In this document: positions 1-10,725 of the stretch, one piece after another
Numbering within the stretch: position 1 is the stretch's first letter
Layout: each line of letters begins with the position of its first letter
From: Chondrus crispus
Taxonomy: Eukaryota; Rhodophyta; Florideophyceae; Gigartinales; Gigartinaceae
Length of the DNA stretch: 64,000 nt
NCBI RefSeq assembly: GCF_000350225.1
Contig: NW_005178764.1
Span: 1 to 64,000, forward strand
Direction of reading: 5' to 3'
The notes under the pieces: model-generated
The model's database searches: none
What the model saw: the letters and a program-made list of their open reading frames with translations, nothing else
What the model was told of the DNA's origin: nothing
Program-made: the position numbers and the translations under genes

Positions 1-3000
1 AGCTGGCATCAGCGGTGAATTGCCATATGCCACAGCATGCTGGATATGTCGAAGTGACAGAGTATGGTTGTGCTTCATGCATGAAAGATGCTCGGAAGCG
101 GATTCTGGTGGGAACCTTCGGTCTCTCTAAGCATGTACAGTATCCCACCTTCGTCCTTCCCGTCACCGCAAAAGCGCCTCTCGTGGCCCCTACCCGCAGG
201 TTATAGTGATACCATGCTTCTCCAGGTATCTCTTTCCCAGTCAGGGCGAAGGCAGCCATAATTATTTTTGAAAACGAAGACCATGGCTTGTTATTCGCAA
301 TTAGATTCCAACTTTCTTGAGATGAGCAATCTCGCTTGAAGCCGGATAGGCACCCAGAGCAAACCGTAGAAACCCTACCATGGCGGTTGAATGGCTACAG
401 AAAAACCGAAGTTACGCCCCTGTGTACAGCAGGAGAGCACATGAGAATCAGCATCGCATAAGAGATTGAAAACAGAACATTGAATTCCTATTCTTGCTGA
501 GAGTGAACCGTATTCCTAACTTACCCCTTTTCCCTCTGCTTGTAGGGTGACAATGCTTCTTCTCTGCCAATAAAACTCACCGAAAGGATAGCATGACGGA
601 ATTGGCTTGTCAACATGACACTGTTAACCGGACTACAGTATATTTCGAAAGGTAGGGAGCGGTAGGGCCTTTCACGAACAGTACCCTTCGAAGGGTACCC
701 ACCCTTCTTCTAGAGTCATCAGGATATTGAATTGCGTATACAGTATCTTGCTTTTTGAAATAGTTTTCATCCTCCGTTGCGGTAAGCTATGTTGTATGAT
801 GACGTAGAGATCGCATTGAGTACCACCAATACCTTTCTTCTACAATTGTGACATTTGTGCAGCGTGTACAGTACGCTGAAGTATATCCCTTTCTCAAGGT
901 CGTGAAGAGATCTTCTTCAGTTCATACCACAGGGAGCTTCCTCCTCGCCCAGCTAGCGTCAATCGGACCGTTAGCCATTATATGAAGATAAAAGCACACA
1001 ACACAAAGCACAATTAAACTTGTGTTTTTTTGCAACTAGAAGACCATCCACATAAACAAAGCACATTCTCGTCAAATCAAGCGAAAACTGACTCGTTGAC
1101 GCACGTAAAGGTGCTCAAAAGAAAAGGTCGGCTTACAATAAGCATTTTTCTTGAAAATGTTTACTGTAAGTAATTTTTATACCAGTAGCATAGAAACATT
1201 CCGTAGACTGCCTTCAAATCGGTTCTAACTTTTATAAAAATTAGGACTGTATGTAAATATATTTATTCAGAAACATTATGAAACTAGACAACCTCCCAAA
1301 GATGAAAATAAATAAAATTCGGCGATTTTTATGTTATGATAACGCTTGGTTGGATTGACATAAGGAAGTGCAACAGGGGACCTCTAGCGTCAAGATGGCC
1401 AGTGTACATTTCGAACTTTACGGGCTTGCACTTTCTCGAAGAGAGAGAAAGATACCTTCACCACCATAATTTACCTCTGCTTTGAGCAAGGGAGGATTTG
1501 AGTGGGAACTGCTTGTCCTTTCCGGTCGTTTTAGACATGTTTGGCAATAAAGTCTTTTTGAGCAACCCTGCAGCGTCTTGTATTAATATTTTCGAACCAA
1601 AACGCAAGTTTAGAAAGGAAACTTGTTCATTCAATTGCGTTGGATTTTTCGTCTTTCGATGTATTCAAAACTGCCGTCCTGATGTTTGTGCTTGTCGAGG
1701 GCAAGTGCGTTAAAGAAATAATATACAAAATGAGTCTCAATTTGCAATTTAATATATGTATTTTTGGTTAAAAAAGCTAGCTTCGTATGAGGCAAGTCAG
1801 TCACTTTTTGTCTGGAGTGATTGGGGAGGTGCTCGTATTTGACCACATAGTGAGAATTACGTACTGCACAGTAGTGTATTGAGCGAACGAATGAAGACGG
1901 TAGCACAGGTTTTATTCATAACGGAACAGTTCCCACTTCCCTCTTCCGCTTTCAATCAGGAGCTGCTAATCTTTAGTTGGCAGGCATGTTCAGAGATGTC
2001 AGGCTGTTAATCTCAGCAGCCTGACATCTCTGAAGGCAAACGAATTTGCAATGCTCTCAAGAGCATTGCAAATTCGTTTGCCATCACGTGCAATGATACA
2101 GAATGTGGAAATACAGTAAAACACGTACACCATATTCTTATTCTTACAGCGAGTTTCCATAAGTTCCACCTCCAGAGAGAGTTGCGGGCATGTCAATGAC
2201 GGTAAGCCATGGAAATGCGTTTTAGAGAAAGTTTCATAGGACTGCTTGCAGCATTTCGTACAAAGATGGATGCCGAACAAAGACGAACTTCACAGCCGAG
2301 GAAGCCCTCTTGTTCAACCATACAATACACATCTGTGTTAATGCATAAATTGCGCTTTCGAGGTCCGAGGATAGAATATTTTCTTTTGAGCTAGCGTTTC
2401 TGTTCTCACTTCGTCGTCCAACGTACTACCACTTCAGAGTTTTCTCGAAACAATCGAAGAAGCCCACAGTGCTTGGATGCATGTGGTTGTACCAAGAGAT
2501 AGTAATTTTGGGTAGAGAAGCGTGAAGACACGAAAATCGAACCGGAACTAGCCCAGGCATGAACAGAGAAAGTTGCTTCCGTAACGGCTCATGGTCTTTC
2601 ATAATTTTTACGATACGTCAACTTGCACATGACGCAACTACTTACGGTAACTGCACTGGTGCGCACTGGGCAGCTTTGCAACACCAATTCATCACCTGGG
2701 AGATCGCATGCAGATCTCCCAAAAATAAATTCCGCCGACCCACATGATCGCATCTTACCAATGGGTTAGGTCATGGTGCTTTTTCCACCTACGTCGCGCT
2801 CCAAGCAGGTCGCTCCTCCTTATGTCTGTCTACACTGAAAACATATGTTGTGAGAACTGGCAGCCCATGGGTGCATAAGGTTAGGATTCAGGATGAAATG
2901 AAGGGTACAGTTTCAATCATAAAAATCCGACGGGGATGTCCGGTTCGGGCGAAACTACCACATCAGGAGAGAAAAGTGAGTACAATCCCCGATTGTCTCG

Positions 3001-3160
3001 AGCCTTGAACTACAAGGAGTGCTGTCAATCGCAAGGAGAAGAATACAGTCCCCCTTTCACCCTAGAAAAGGAATAGTTTCTTTATGATGTCTGGGAGACT
3101 ACGAACATTGTTTTCTGTAGCCGCCATTCATTGATATGGTAGTTGATATCTACTTAGTTT
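1..3160. other. Gene-poor stretch, no supported gene
   Basis: No reading frame here shows a recognisable domain, composition or neighbour support; the longest are under 100 codons and overlap on opposite strands, so I treat them as chance. The stretch is AT-rich around 1000-1350. It contains an 18-bp perfect palindrome GTACCCTTCGAAGGGTAC at 681-698, the paired hairpins at 1989-2082 (listed separately) and a small inverted repeat GGGAGATC/GATCTCCC at 2698-2719. Confidence 0.6.
1989..2082. repeat. Two abutting perfect hairpins
   Basis: The first hairpin (1989-2034) has a perfect 18-bp stem starting TTCAGAGATGTCAGG and a 10-nt loop. The second (2035-2082) begins at the very next base, with a perfect 22-bp stem starting GGCAAACGAATTTGC and a 4-nt loop TCAA. 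The two stems are unrelated in sequence and have no spacer between them. A second locus with the same architecture but different sequence lies at 33802-33901. Function unknown; a transposon end, a fold-back insertion or a template-switch product are all possible. Confidence 0.9.
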
Positions 3161-3167
3161 GGAAAGA

Positions 3168-3178
3168 CTATAAAAAGG
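3168..3178 (+). promoter_or_regulatory. TATA-like box of the first secreted-protein gene
   Basis: CTATAAAAAGG lies about 90-100 bp upstream of the ATG at 3269, a usual distance for a eukaryotic core promoter with a short 5' leader. Start site not determined. Confidence 0.5.
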
Positions 3179-3268
3179 ACTGAAATGCTCTCGACGACTG
3201 ACTTTTGAGACAAACGGCACATCTCTGAACCAGCACGTCGTACAATATTCCGCAATCCATCCTGCATT

Positions 3269-4150
3269 ATGGTGGCAAACCTTTTTGTAGGACTTTTTTT
3301 CTTTGCACTGACCAGATCTGTTGGAGCCCAATGTGGTTCTTCTTGTACGTTTAGGCTTTGCCAGGCCACCGATGGGGAGCTTTCTCCCGTTGGACGTCCA
3401 TTCCCTCTCCGCCCACCTGGAGTGCCTGTGTTTGGACCTGTTATCTGTCGTCCTGGGTTGAACGTTGGAACTATCTTGGAAACTGGAGAAGCTGTTGTGG
3501 AAGAGGGAAACACCCTCACGCCGATCTCTTTGTTCTCTCCCCCTGGATTGACGAGAAGCTTCTCGGCAACGTTCTTCTCGGCTAGGCGTATCCCAACCCT
3601 TGGAAAGTCTTCTATTGTGAAACGACGAAGCAAGGGTAATCAGCAGACCTTCTTTGATGACCTTTGCATCAGGCTACCGATCTATCAATATCAGCTTCTC
3701 GACAATTTCGGGGATTTGGATGCGATCGTTGACACAGACAGATCAGAGACGGATTGCGTTTCATTCACAGCTAGGGATGTGCAACTTCTCGTTGAATTGA
3801 GCTGGAAGTCATCTGATGATCTAGACCTTACCCTGATTCAACCAGATGGGCAGGAAATCTCAAGGAAATCGAAAAGGTCTTCTCAGGGTGGTGTATTTTT
3901 CAAGGATGTGAACAGAAAGGTTTGCGACTCAACCAACCCTGTTGGAAAGGAAATTGTTCGCTACAAGAATCAGGCAAATCTGATGCCTGGCGAGTATCTC
4001 GTTCAAATTCGTCACCATGAGAACTGCAAAATAATGAAAACCTCTTGGAATTTGAGAGTTAGCATGAATGGTGTCCAAATTCTTATCCGGAAAGGTGCAT
4101 CTCGCCGACGCAATGACGCGCTTATTGGCGTCTTCACATTCACTATTTAG
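3269..4150 (+). CDS. Secreted Cys-containing protein with YfaP/DUF2135-like domain (copy 1)
   Basis: This is a 293-residue protein with a hydrophobic signal peptide (about residues 1-20, ending VGA before QCGSSC), so it is probably secreted or placed in the cell wall. The N-terminal half has paired cysteines and a conserved block (PVICR, ETGEAVV, PISLF). The C-terminal half, about residues 172-255, follows the YfaP/DUF2135 pattern: a strand ending in W, then DDLDL, a following P-x-G turn, and later PGEYLVQIRHHENC. Copies at 6739-7638 and 7928-8827 share these blocks in the same order; this one is the most divergent. The ATG is chosen because it opens directly on the signal peptide and sits below a TATA-like box. 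The biochemical role is unknown; the domain match is my reading of the pattern, not a search. Confidence 0.8.
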   Translation: MVANLFVGLFFFALTRSVGAQCGSSCTFRLCQATDGELSPVGRPFPLRPPGVPVFGPVICRPGLNVGTILETGEAVVEEGNTLTPISLFSPPGLTRSFSATFFSARRIPTLGKSSIVKRRSKGNQQTFFDDLCIRLPIYQYQLLDNFGDLDAIVDTDRSETDCVSFTARDVQLLVELSWKSSDDLDLTLIQPDGQEISRKSKRSSQGGVFFKDVNRKVCDSTNPVGKEIVRYKNQANLMPGEYLVQIRHHENCKIMKTSWNLRVSMNGVQILIRKGASRRRNDALIGVFTFTI

Positions 4151-4631
4151 AATTGTGTGTTTGTAGCGCTCACATATGATATTTCCGTGCGGTGTTAAAA
4201 ATTTAAAAATTGAGCAAGCTCATGAAGTTAGTATGGCAACAATTGTCGGACATTCCCCAGTGTGATAAAGTACCGCTGCATGTCTCTCCGAGATGCCTAC
4301 TAGTGCACGTTTTAGCTGGCCTCTCAAGAGACTTATTGATGTTCGTTCGGGGCCGTTCTGGAATGTTTTTCTTGATGGCTTGTTGTAACCTATTGCACAG
4401 TTCGCTCTAAAGCTGCTTCTCTTTTCAGCCCTCCCAATCTTGCCTCTCATTTAAAACTGTTCCAGCCACTGACACACGGCTCAGTGTATTTGCTATTCTC
4501 TTTATGGTACTGTGACCGCATTTCTCGTTCCAGAGCTAGAAATGACGTCGTTCTTACTAATTGCACAGTGCAGGTTCATTGCAGAGCGGAAGAGTACTGC
4601 TGGAACGGCTGTCAATGACATGCCATGTTGA

Positions 4632-5637
4632 CATAAAGGAGGGTTGCCCTAATTATCGGTCACTTTCGAAGAAAATAAAATCAAAAGTGGAATTGATTGG
4701 TCGATCACGGACATTTTGCTGTCGTTCGCTTCTTGAAAGACCGGTGAATCACGCTGTTTTCTCCAAAAGCTCGAAATCAAAACCATATTCTCGCAGTTTA
4801 CGAAACAAAAAGGGCCTTGAAAAAACGACTTTGTGCCTAAAGATCGGTCACTAGGTTAATTTGGCCCAATCAAACCAACGTTAAATATAAAAAAATTGTA
4901 TGCCACGTCATCGAGTGAATGAGTGGAAACCCCGTTGGGGACATGCCCGGCACCGACGTTTATGTACAAGAGGCGGGAAGGGGGGTCCAAGGGATACTGG
5001 CAGGGGCGGCGCGTGGGGAACGGTGTGGAGCAGGGCGTATGCAAGAAGGTAGAGAGAGCGGGGAACAATAAGGGTGGGCGGTGGAGGGTCCAAGGGGGAC
5101 TGGCAGGGGCGGCGCATGGGGAACGGTGGGGACCAGGGCGTATGCGAGAGCGTGGAGAGGGCGCAGCACGACAAGGGTGGGTGGTGGAGGGTCCGAGGCG
5201 AACTTGCAGGGGCGGCGCGTAAACCTGCCTTGCCGCGTTCGAGGCAATTGCGGGAGAGCGGCTTGCATCCTGGAAGGAAGGGCTTGGATGGGATGTGAAT
5301 GGGCGTTCATGGTGTCCCTGGAGGGATCGGATGGCAAGATTCGGTCAAAAAACCATAAGCCCGCCTTTTCGGAGGGATTTGAATGCAGTTAATCTGCATT
5401 CTTGCCAAGTGGCGGGTTCGTTTGTCATGGAAAAACGCTCTGGCAGAGCGACTGGAAAGCTTTATTTTTAAATCTATCCACTACTTTCAGAGATAATCAG
5501 CAAGGAGATACTCCAAGGACTGAAACTTGGCCCCTTACGTGTACAAGAATCTAATTTTTTGGGAATTTATTTGAACAATTAGGGGTGACCGACGAGTTGG
5601 GGGGGGTGACCGATAATTAGGGCAACCCTCCTTTATG
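4632..5637. mobile_element. 1.0-kb non-autonomous element with 32-bp perfect TIRs
   Basis: The 32 bases at 4632-4663 (inner part GGGTTGCCCTAATTATCGGT) are the exact reverse complement of 5606-5637. A shorter, related GGGTGACCGA motif is repeated just inside the right end (5583-5592). The interior has no transposase and contains a GC-rich 104-bp minisatellite. I could not see a clear target-site duplication. It sits between secreted-protein copies 1 and 2 and explains much of the distance between them. The 480 bp before it (4151-4631) shows nothing I recognise. Confidence 0.75.
4981..5220. repeat. GC-rich ~104-bp minisatellite, about 2.3 copies
   Basis: The core GGTCCAAGGG followed by CTGGCAGGGGCGGCGCGTGG begins at 4983, recurs at 5087 and, more diverged, at 5190, giving periods of 104 and 103 bp. 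It lies wholly inside the TIR element 4632-5637. The reading frames across it in several phases are by-products of the repeat. Confidence 0.8.
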
Positions 5638-6660
5638 CCGAGTGAGACGTCTCATGAATTTCAAAATATTTCGGAACGTTTATCTCAGTAAATTCAAAAT
5701 CAGTTTTGCACGTACACGCATCCCTCCAAGCATGGGATTGCATCAAAGCCTCATGGACCTGTAGTTGCTGCAGCGAGGCATGCGGGAGCGGGAAGCATGG
5801 TCGCTGCGAAATATGTAGCACTCTACACTGTCTGGACTAGATCTCACTCCACTTCCTACAGTATCGATCAGATCCGCATTTTGCATCATACGGTAGTAGG
5901 TAGATTGTTGAAGCACCTTGCTGTTACCTTGCATAACTGCATTGTTGCAGTCAAGTAAAAGCAACTTAAACTCTGCCCTTTGGAAAGGTGACAGCGAGGA
6001 TGTGACGCAGAGAGTGGACGTATGTCGGAGTTGTGCTCAGTGAGCGCTCTGTGTTCAGGAGGGGCTTCCAGTCAGCAATCAAAAGGTTGATTGCAAACCT
6101 ATAGCATCGATCCACGGGAGCATATCTCCTGATTTACGCTACATAACCCCAAACCCATTCGCGGATACAGTTTCTCCAGCTCAATTCATATCCATACACA
6201 GAAATGAGAAGGAGGGGGCTAGTAGCGATTAAGAAAGCTGGCTTCAAACTACAACAAAAACAGAAGCAGGAGGCCATTTTTTCGCAGCCGGGGCGGGGCC
6301 TCCGAACTTGGCCAGGATTTCCTCCCGCCATAAGTTTTATTATTTTGTTTTGGGGTTCTTGCAGGATTTGCGTTGACCACCTTAAAGGCTTCGTCGTGTA
6401 TCGGATACCATCACGTTTCATACATAGGGTGAGTGATAGAAGCCTGCGAGATGGCAAATCTCGAGAGCAAATCTCGAGAGCAAGAATGGCAGCACCACCC
6501 GACAAGGTGGCGAAGCTAGCGTTGTGTGCAAAGCAGTCGACACAGTTTACAAGACCAATCGCCAGCCATGAAGAGCAATTTATCGGCAGAGTGAAGCTAC
6601 TGCCAAAGTCTTGGACAAAATTCCATCTTTACATCTCTGACCACTCGTTGATGCAAGAAA
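5638..6660. other. Intergenic, no supported gene
   Basis: Overlapping short reading frames occur on both strands with no recognisable protein features. A short direct duplication AATCTCGAGAGCA is visible around 6455-6482. This is presumably upstream sequence of the gene at 6739. Confidence 0.5.
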
Positions 6661-6663
6661 AGT

Positions 6664-6673
6664 GCTATATAGC
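6664..6673 (+). promoter_or_regulatory. TATA-like box of the second secreted-protein gene
   Basis: GCTATATAGC lies about 70 bp upstream of the ATG at 6739, similar to the TATA-like box placed before copy 1. Confidence 0.45.
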
Positions 6674-6738
6674 TTCTCCATGCTTTCCTTGTTCCTTCAT
6701 GTCCCACAGCTTCAGGCCGTCTTTACCTCATCCTCAAG

Positions 6739-7638
6739 ATGGCTCTCCCACGGGTTTTGTCACTTGTTGCAACTCTTCTCATGTCATCGATTGATCTCTC
6801 AAGCGTCCCGGCCGTCCGTTTCAATACTGCATTCCGAATGAGCCCACAAACGTCTTGTCCAAACGTGTGCCGTTTTGCGCTTTGCAGTCCTGAATCTATT
6901 ACTCTTGGCGCCCCAGATACGGCTGTCGGCCCGACTATCTGCCGTAGAGACCAAAATATCGAGTACATCTTGGAAACAGGCGAAGCCCGTGTCGTTCAAG
7001 GAGGATCTCGAATTCCAATCTCCCAGTGGCGCCCCGAAGGCTTGCGGGTTCCATTTAGTCGTGACTTCTTTTACGCGATAAAGCTCCCAGGTGTCCCTCG
7101 TCTGTCCGGTGTCGCTTTCAGACCGCCGCAGGAAAACCAGTACAGATTTATTGATGATCTCTGTATCATCCTGCCGATAAAGAGGTATCAGCGGGAGTTA
7201 AATGGCAGACTTTATGGAGTCAACGCGGGGAGCAGTAATGACTGTCTAGCCGTGTCGCTAAGGGTACCTTCAGTTGTCATCGAGTTGAACTGGTTCTCGG
7301 GAGACGATATGGACCTTTCTGTTGTTGAACCAGGAGGATTCAGAATTTCTAGCAAGCAGAAAACGTCGAAGTGCGGAAGGTTGAATAGAGACAACGGTAT
7401 TGACATCTGCGGCCTTTTCGACAGAGCGAAAGAACGAGTTGAGTACAGTTTGCCTTGCCCAGAGTTCCAAAATGGGACCTATACCGCCGTGGTGAGGCAC
7501 ACTGGAAATTGTGGTAGTGGGTCGACTAGATTTGTGCTTCGAGTTGTAGTGAATGGAACTCTTTCAAAGAGCATTAATGGAGAGTCAAACAAGAATAGGG
7601 GCGCCAAAGTTGCAACTTTGAAGTTCACTCTACCGTAA
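6739..7638 (+). CDS. Secreted Cys-containing protein with YfaP/DUF2135-like domain (copy 2)
   Basis: A 299-residue protein beginning with a hydrophobic stretch (MALPRVLSLVATLLMSSIDL), read as a signal peptide. It shares with copy 3 a long conserved block (PTICRRDQNIEYIL, ETGEAR, PISQWRPEGL, VPF) and a paired-cysteine pattern. About residues 182-195 give ELNW followed by SGDDMDLSVVEPGG; later come GTYTAVVRHTGNCGSG and LRVVVNG, typical of a beta-sandwich of the YfaP/DUF2135 kind. It runs towards copy 3, whose stop is about 290 bp away, so the two genes are tail to tail. Tandem and inverted duplication is the simple explanation for the cluster. Role unknown; secretion is predicted only. Confidence 0.85.
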   Translation: MALPRVLSLVATLLMSSIDLSSVPAVRFNTAFRMSPQTSCPNVCRFALCSPESITLGAPDTAVGPTICRRDQNIEYILETGEARVVQGGSRIPISQWRPEGLRVPFSRDFFYAIKLPGVPRLSGVAFRPPQENQYRFIDDLCIILPIKRYQRELNGRLYGVNAGSSNDCLAVSLRVPSVVIELNWFSGDDMDLSVVEPGGFRISSKQKTSKCGRLNRDNGIDICGLFDRAKERVEYSLPCPEFQNGTYTAVVRHTGNCGSGSTRFVLRVVVNGTLSKSINGESNKNRGAKVATLKFTLP

Positions 7639-7927
7639 CATGCCTATCTTTCCGATGAGAACGCTCATGAGCTGTAAGACAATCGACGGGTATCACGTCA
7701 GGGGGGTTCTTAGTTGTGAATATCTTCTTCCGATTAAGGGTAAAAGAGGACGAGAAGTTTAGTAGAGTTTATTGTCATGTGGCCATTTTGCATGTTGTAG
7801 TCGACAGTTCCGATACTTTGTGTTCTCCGTAGGGCTCCAGAAGATTCAGCAGTTATATCAGCGTTCCACGTGGTAATAAACAGTACGAGCTATGGCCTGC
7901 AAAGTGGGGTTATGCCTCCATGCTACG

Positions 7928-8827
7928 TCATTCCAACATGAACCGTAGCGAGGTTACTCTCTTGCCACCGTCGGCATTTGAGACCCCCTTCTTTATGGCC
8001 TTCAACCGGCCATTCACAACTACTCGAAGTTCATATGAGGTCGGTCCGCTACCACAATTACCACCATGCTTCAACACTGCTCTGTATCTTCCCGTCTTAA
8101 ATCCGTTGCATGGCAATTGGTAAATGATCCTTTCCTGGCCCGAATTGAACACGCCACAAGCATCCACATTCTGGTCACGAATGAGTCTTCCGCAGGAAGA
8201 CGCGCGATTCTTATTGTCCACTCTTACATTATCAGGCTCAATGACTGCCAAATCCATATCGTCTCCAGAGGTCCAGAAGGCTTCAATGAAAATTGTGGGC
8301 GATTGCAGTCCGACGCTGAGACAATCCTGCGGACTGGTCGCCTGTCTCACTCTCTTCTTCCCGTTCACTATTCTTTCGTAGCTTCTAATAGGAACCACAA
8401 CACAGACGTTGTCCAAGAATTCATTCTGATTCCCCACTGCAGGAAGCCTCGCAAGACCAGAAAGACCGCGACCGGGTATCGCATCGGCGAACAATGCGCC
8501 TGACTTGAACGGTACTTCGAGGCCTTCAGGTCGCCACTCCGAGATAGGGATAAGATCCCCTTCGGAATCTTTGATTCGAGCTTCTCCTGTGGACAGAATT
8601 TGCTCAATTTTCTGATCGCGGCGGCATATGGGAGAGCTAAGAGCTGTATTCGGAGCGGCGAGAAACGATGTCTGACTTCCGCGGCAAATAACGAAACGGC
8701 ACTTGCCACGACCGCACCTATTCCGACGCTGCTGCCGTTCGGCAACTTCACCTAGATCGATAGTGAGAGCACCAGAGGCGATAAAGACAGAGAGCAGCAC
8801 TGCTGAGATGAGGTGCAAACGAGTCAT
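7928..8827 (-). CDS. Secreted Cys-containing protein with YfaP/DUF2135-like domain (copy 3)
   Basis: A 299-residue protein if started at the ATG at 8827, which opens on MTRLHLISAVLLSVFIASGA, a good signal peptide. The frame is open further upstream to 8902, but the added 25 residues are charged and would bury the signal, so I reject that start. It has the same length as copy 2 and shares its blocks (PICRRDQKIEQIL, STGEAR, PISEWRPEGL) and the core FW-TSGDDMDLAVIEPDN, then KTGRYRAVLKHGGNCGSGP and LRVVVNG. The middle cysteines match copy 2 closely. It is convergent with copy 2. Function unknown; extracellular binding or wall association would fit but is not shown. Confidence 0.85.
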   Translation of the reverse strand: MTRLHLISAVLLSVFIASGALTIDLGEVAERQQRRNRCGRGKCRFVICRGSQTSFLAAPNTALSSPICRRDQKIEQILSTGEARIKDSEGDLIPISEWRPEGLEVPFKSGALFADAIPGRGLSGLARLPAVGNQNEFLDNVCVVVPIRSYERIVNGKKRVRQATSPQDCLSVGLQSPTIFIEAFWTSGDDMDLAVIEPDNVRVDNKNRASSCGRLIRDQNVDACGVFNSGQERIIYQLPCNGFKTGRYRAVLKHGGNCGSGPTSYELRVVVNGRLKAIKKGVSNADGGKRVTSLRFMLE

Positions 8828-8902
8828 TGCGAGCGGGAAGGACTTCTCCAAACGAATGTACGGCTTTTGATTCTTCTTCTTCTTCTCCGACCAAGAAACC
8901 AC

Positions 8903-10725
8903 AGTCTCTCGTATTTGTAGTGCGGTGCACAGATCTACAGACGCACTTTACGGCATATACGCGTTCTGTGTGCATGGACGGTTTGTGAACATCGAGCAGA
9001 AGCATGTATCCTCGTCACCAGTTCGTGACAGGTATGAGCGATTGCTTTACTGGATGCTTATTTGACGTAGAATGATAGAATGCAGTTATGATTGGATACA
9101 TGGCTCAAATTTGGGTACTTCGACGCTTTGGCGAGCGCCCGATGGGCACATAAATTTATCAATACGGGAGATCTCACTCTAGATGAACCATATGAATGAA
9201 AGATCTTTAGAATTCAGACATCTCTCTGTGGTTACCTATTCTTTGGCACCGTTCGCCTATTGTTTGCTTACAAGGCATTAACACGGCGGATCCGATACAG
9301 ACTCCAGATTTTATGGATGACTGGCACAATTGCTTTCACACTGCATGTGATATATGCCACATGTGCATATCCTTTTCCATTACCCAACGCACCCCCTACG
9401 ACCTTGTGCTGCATTGAATGTGCACATAACTTTAGCTGTTCGTGCTCTCCCCCTGACAACTCTTTGGGTATTCTGCCTCCAATGGGGCACAATATTCGTA
9501 CCCGTTTGCGGGCACTGTCGAATCCCTCGTTCCACAACACGTCCAAGGGGATGTCAAGTACTTTGCGCTTTCCCAGCAAAAATAGCTCCATAGGAGCCCT
9601 GGTCTTCTCTACACACCTCCAGTTTCGGGGAAGAAGGAGATGCCTGTGATTTTGCTATCTTTTCAGCAAGTTGATGTAAGCAATTCCCGGCGAAACTTTG
9701 CTGTCTGGCCTCCCTCCGTGCAGTACAGCTGCGTCCAGTATTTTGGCCATCAGTACACTTCTGCTCAAAGTGGCCTTGTATCGGCTGTACATCATTCTAC
9801 TGTTTGCATCCCAGTCGACTGGCTCTCCCCCAAAGCACACTGTATCGCACCGTAGCACCAGAAACTAGAAGACCACAGGAGGCGTGCGTTACGGCTAGGG
9901 CGTCTCGTGGACGGGACAGCGTGGAAACAAGACATGCGCATGGGGTGCGGTGCATTATAAGGTGACGCTGTAAACTAGTTTTGACATGAAACAAGTCCAA
10001 ACCCCTGCGTCACAGTTGACTTCTGGTAACTACATCGTGGTACCCTCTTTGCTGACTGGAACCCTGGCGCTAAATGACTGCATACTGTACACACATACTA
10101 TATTATAGTATCGTCTCGATAGCACATGATCTTACAATAAACCGACGCTGGAAAAGAAAGCCCCTCCTGGATACTCTGCCGCACCAATGGCCGGCAAACG
10201 AACAGTACCCGTGCGTCTAGCCCCTCGTCACTGAAGCAAGCAAAGCACTTGGAGGCAGCATCACACTACCCTGTCATAGCAGCGGGGCCAATGCCCTTAC
10301 TCTCGGTATTCCGGCAGCCAGTTGACGGCATTATCCCTCCTTGCGACACATCGCACCATGATACCGCCTCCCCAGTACCAAGATTCCGATGCCTCCCCCT
10401 CCTCCTGGCGGAGGCGCCGTCACCACTTTATGTCAGGTCTGTCTCTGCGTAGGTGTGCCTACCCTTCCAAGGTTAAAGCGTGATGCACCATCTTGTGAGG
10501 GGAACCACAGTTTCATGTGGGGCAACCCTTGCTAAGCTCTTGCCCTCCACTGCCAAAGGTTTTTTGGTGAAAGTATTGTTTGAATTTTTGGATTTCAGCG
10601 AAATTTACTACAGTAGTGTCTATTGAGCAATGCGCCTAGTTTGAGAATTTCGCTTCATACATTATGAGGCATTTTTCCCCATATTATTTAACAGGATCCT
10701 TCCGACGCCTAGTGTCTATGCACCC
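8903..10725. other. Intergenic, no supported gene
   Basis: Reading frames of 60-130 codons occur on both strands around 9260-9860. On the minus strand they hint at a decayed transposon ORF (Cys/His-containing, broken over two frames), but I cannot assign it to a family. The remainder, including a C+T-rich stretch around 10150-10450, shows nothing definite. Confidence 0.45.

Noticed and set aside
7928-8902. Upstream start of copy 3 at 8902
   Set aside because: The additional 25 residues are charged and would mask a good signal peptide; the ATG at 8827 gives the same length as copy 2.
9260-9858. Overlapping frames on both strands that might be a small gene
   Set aside because: No signal peptide, domain or conserved motif, and the minus-strand hint of a Cys/His protein is broken over two frames.
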